Shown piece after piece: positions 63,964-64,000 of a stretch of DNA of 64,000 nt (positions are counted from its first letter, which is position 1; each line of letters starts with the position of its first letter). This DNA comes from Haematospirillum sp. H4485 (GTDB lineage: Bacteria; Pseudomonadota; Alphaproteobacteria; Rhodospirillales; Rhodospirillaceae), in contig NZ_JAAVSY010000002.1 in assembly GCF_012102745.1 (NCBI RefSeq), positions 62,001 through 126,000 of the forward strand, in the 5' to 3' direction. Both the position numbers and the translations under genes were made by a program. Under the pieces are notes generated by a model. The model ran no database searches and was not told the DNA's origin. It worked only from the letters and a program-made list of their open reading frames with translations.

Positions 63964-64000
63964 TGACGGAAAGCGCACGAACCATGACCCGAACAGCCGG
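63963..64000 (+). CDS. murB: Start of the next mur gene, probably murB (cut by window edge)
   Basis: An ATG at 63963 overlaps the murC stop (TGATG) and opens [13 protein letters not shown] before the window ends. Only 12 codons are visible, so the identity rests on gene order: murB follows murC in most alphaproteobacterial dcw clusters. An internal ATG at 63984 is another possible start. Confidence 0.5.
   Translation, partial: MTESARTMTRTA

Overview
The window is chromosomal DNA from an alphaproteobacterium, most likely Rhodospirillales. The clues are the protein sequences of dcd, rne and the division genes, a SAM-II riboswitch (a class typical of alphaproteobacteria), an RNase P RNA of the common bacterial type, and the order mraZ-rsmH-ftsL-ftsI-murE-murF-mraY-murD-ftsW-murG-murC-(murB). 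I cannot fix the genus. Nearly everything is single-copy housekeeping sequence. I see no insertion sequence, integrase, CRISPR array or rRNA operon.

Layout. 1-1251 (minus): murA (cut by the window edge), dcd and a small basic protein. 1467-1578: tRNA-Thr with its terminator. 1579-3800 is an accessory patch: about 750 bases without a gene that hold a strongly folded, terminator-ended putative RNA, then an effector-like alpha/beta hydrolase and a small orphan protein. 3955-5226: a dicarboxylate/amino-acid symporter. 5429-5726: two identical tRNA-Asp genes, each with its own promoter and terminator. 5795-12492: an iron-type locus, with a Tat-exported multicopper oxidase divergent from imelysin, di-heme oxidoreductase, second imelysin and DUF1513 genes; a Fur-like box lies in the shared promoter region. 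12532-14744: a flavoprotein and a membrane protein. 14745-16553: a decayed surface-sugar locus, with a frameshifted formyltransferase remnant before an intact pseudaminic acid synthase gene. 16620-25205: guaA, a chemoreceptor, rsmB, guaB, rlmE and ppx. 25402: tRNA-Gln. 25574-30656: hydrolase, then cysE-iscR-cysteine desulfurase-ferredoxin-mnmA, a coherent sulfur and Fe-S supply group in which mnmA uses sulfur drawn from the desulfurase. 30756-41321: rne, divergent amidase, mrcA, prfB (with the programmed +1 frameshift), a hydrolase, a lipoprotein and a PadR-like regulator with a very good Fur box upstream. 41417-43862 (minus): metNIQ behind a SAM-II riboswitch followed by an intrinsic terminator. 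43956-50441: tyrS, anmK, a gamma-glutamyltransferase-like lipoprotein, an M48 protease with TPR repeats, a DsbA-like thiol oxidoreductase and hspQ. 50487-50875: rnpB. 51218-64000: the mra/dcw peptidoglycan and division cluster, preceded by four 10-bp-spaced MraZ-box-like repeats and tightly packed with ATGA/TGATG overlaps.

The parts most worth a second look are the structured RNA and effector-like gene (1791-3491), the Fur-box iron locus, the SAM-II/terminator switch on metNIQ, the MraZ-type repeats, and changed catalytic motifs in FtsI (K-G-G for K-T-G), the second imelysin, and the gamma-glutamyltransferase-like lipoprotein. Functions are read from motifs and family knowledge; no database search was run.
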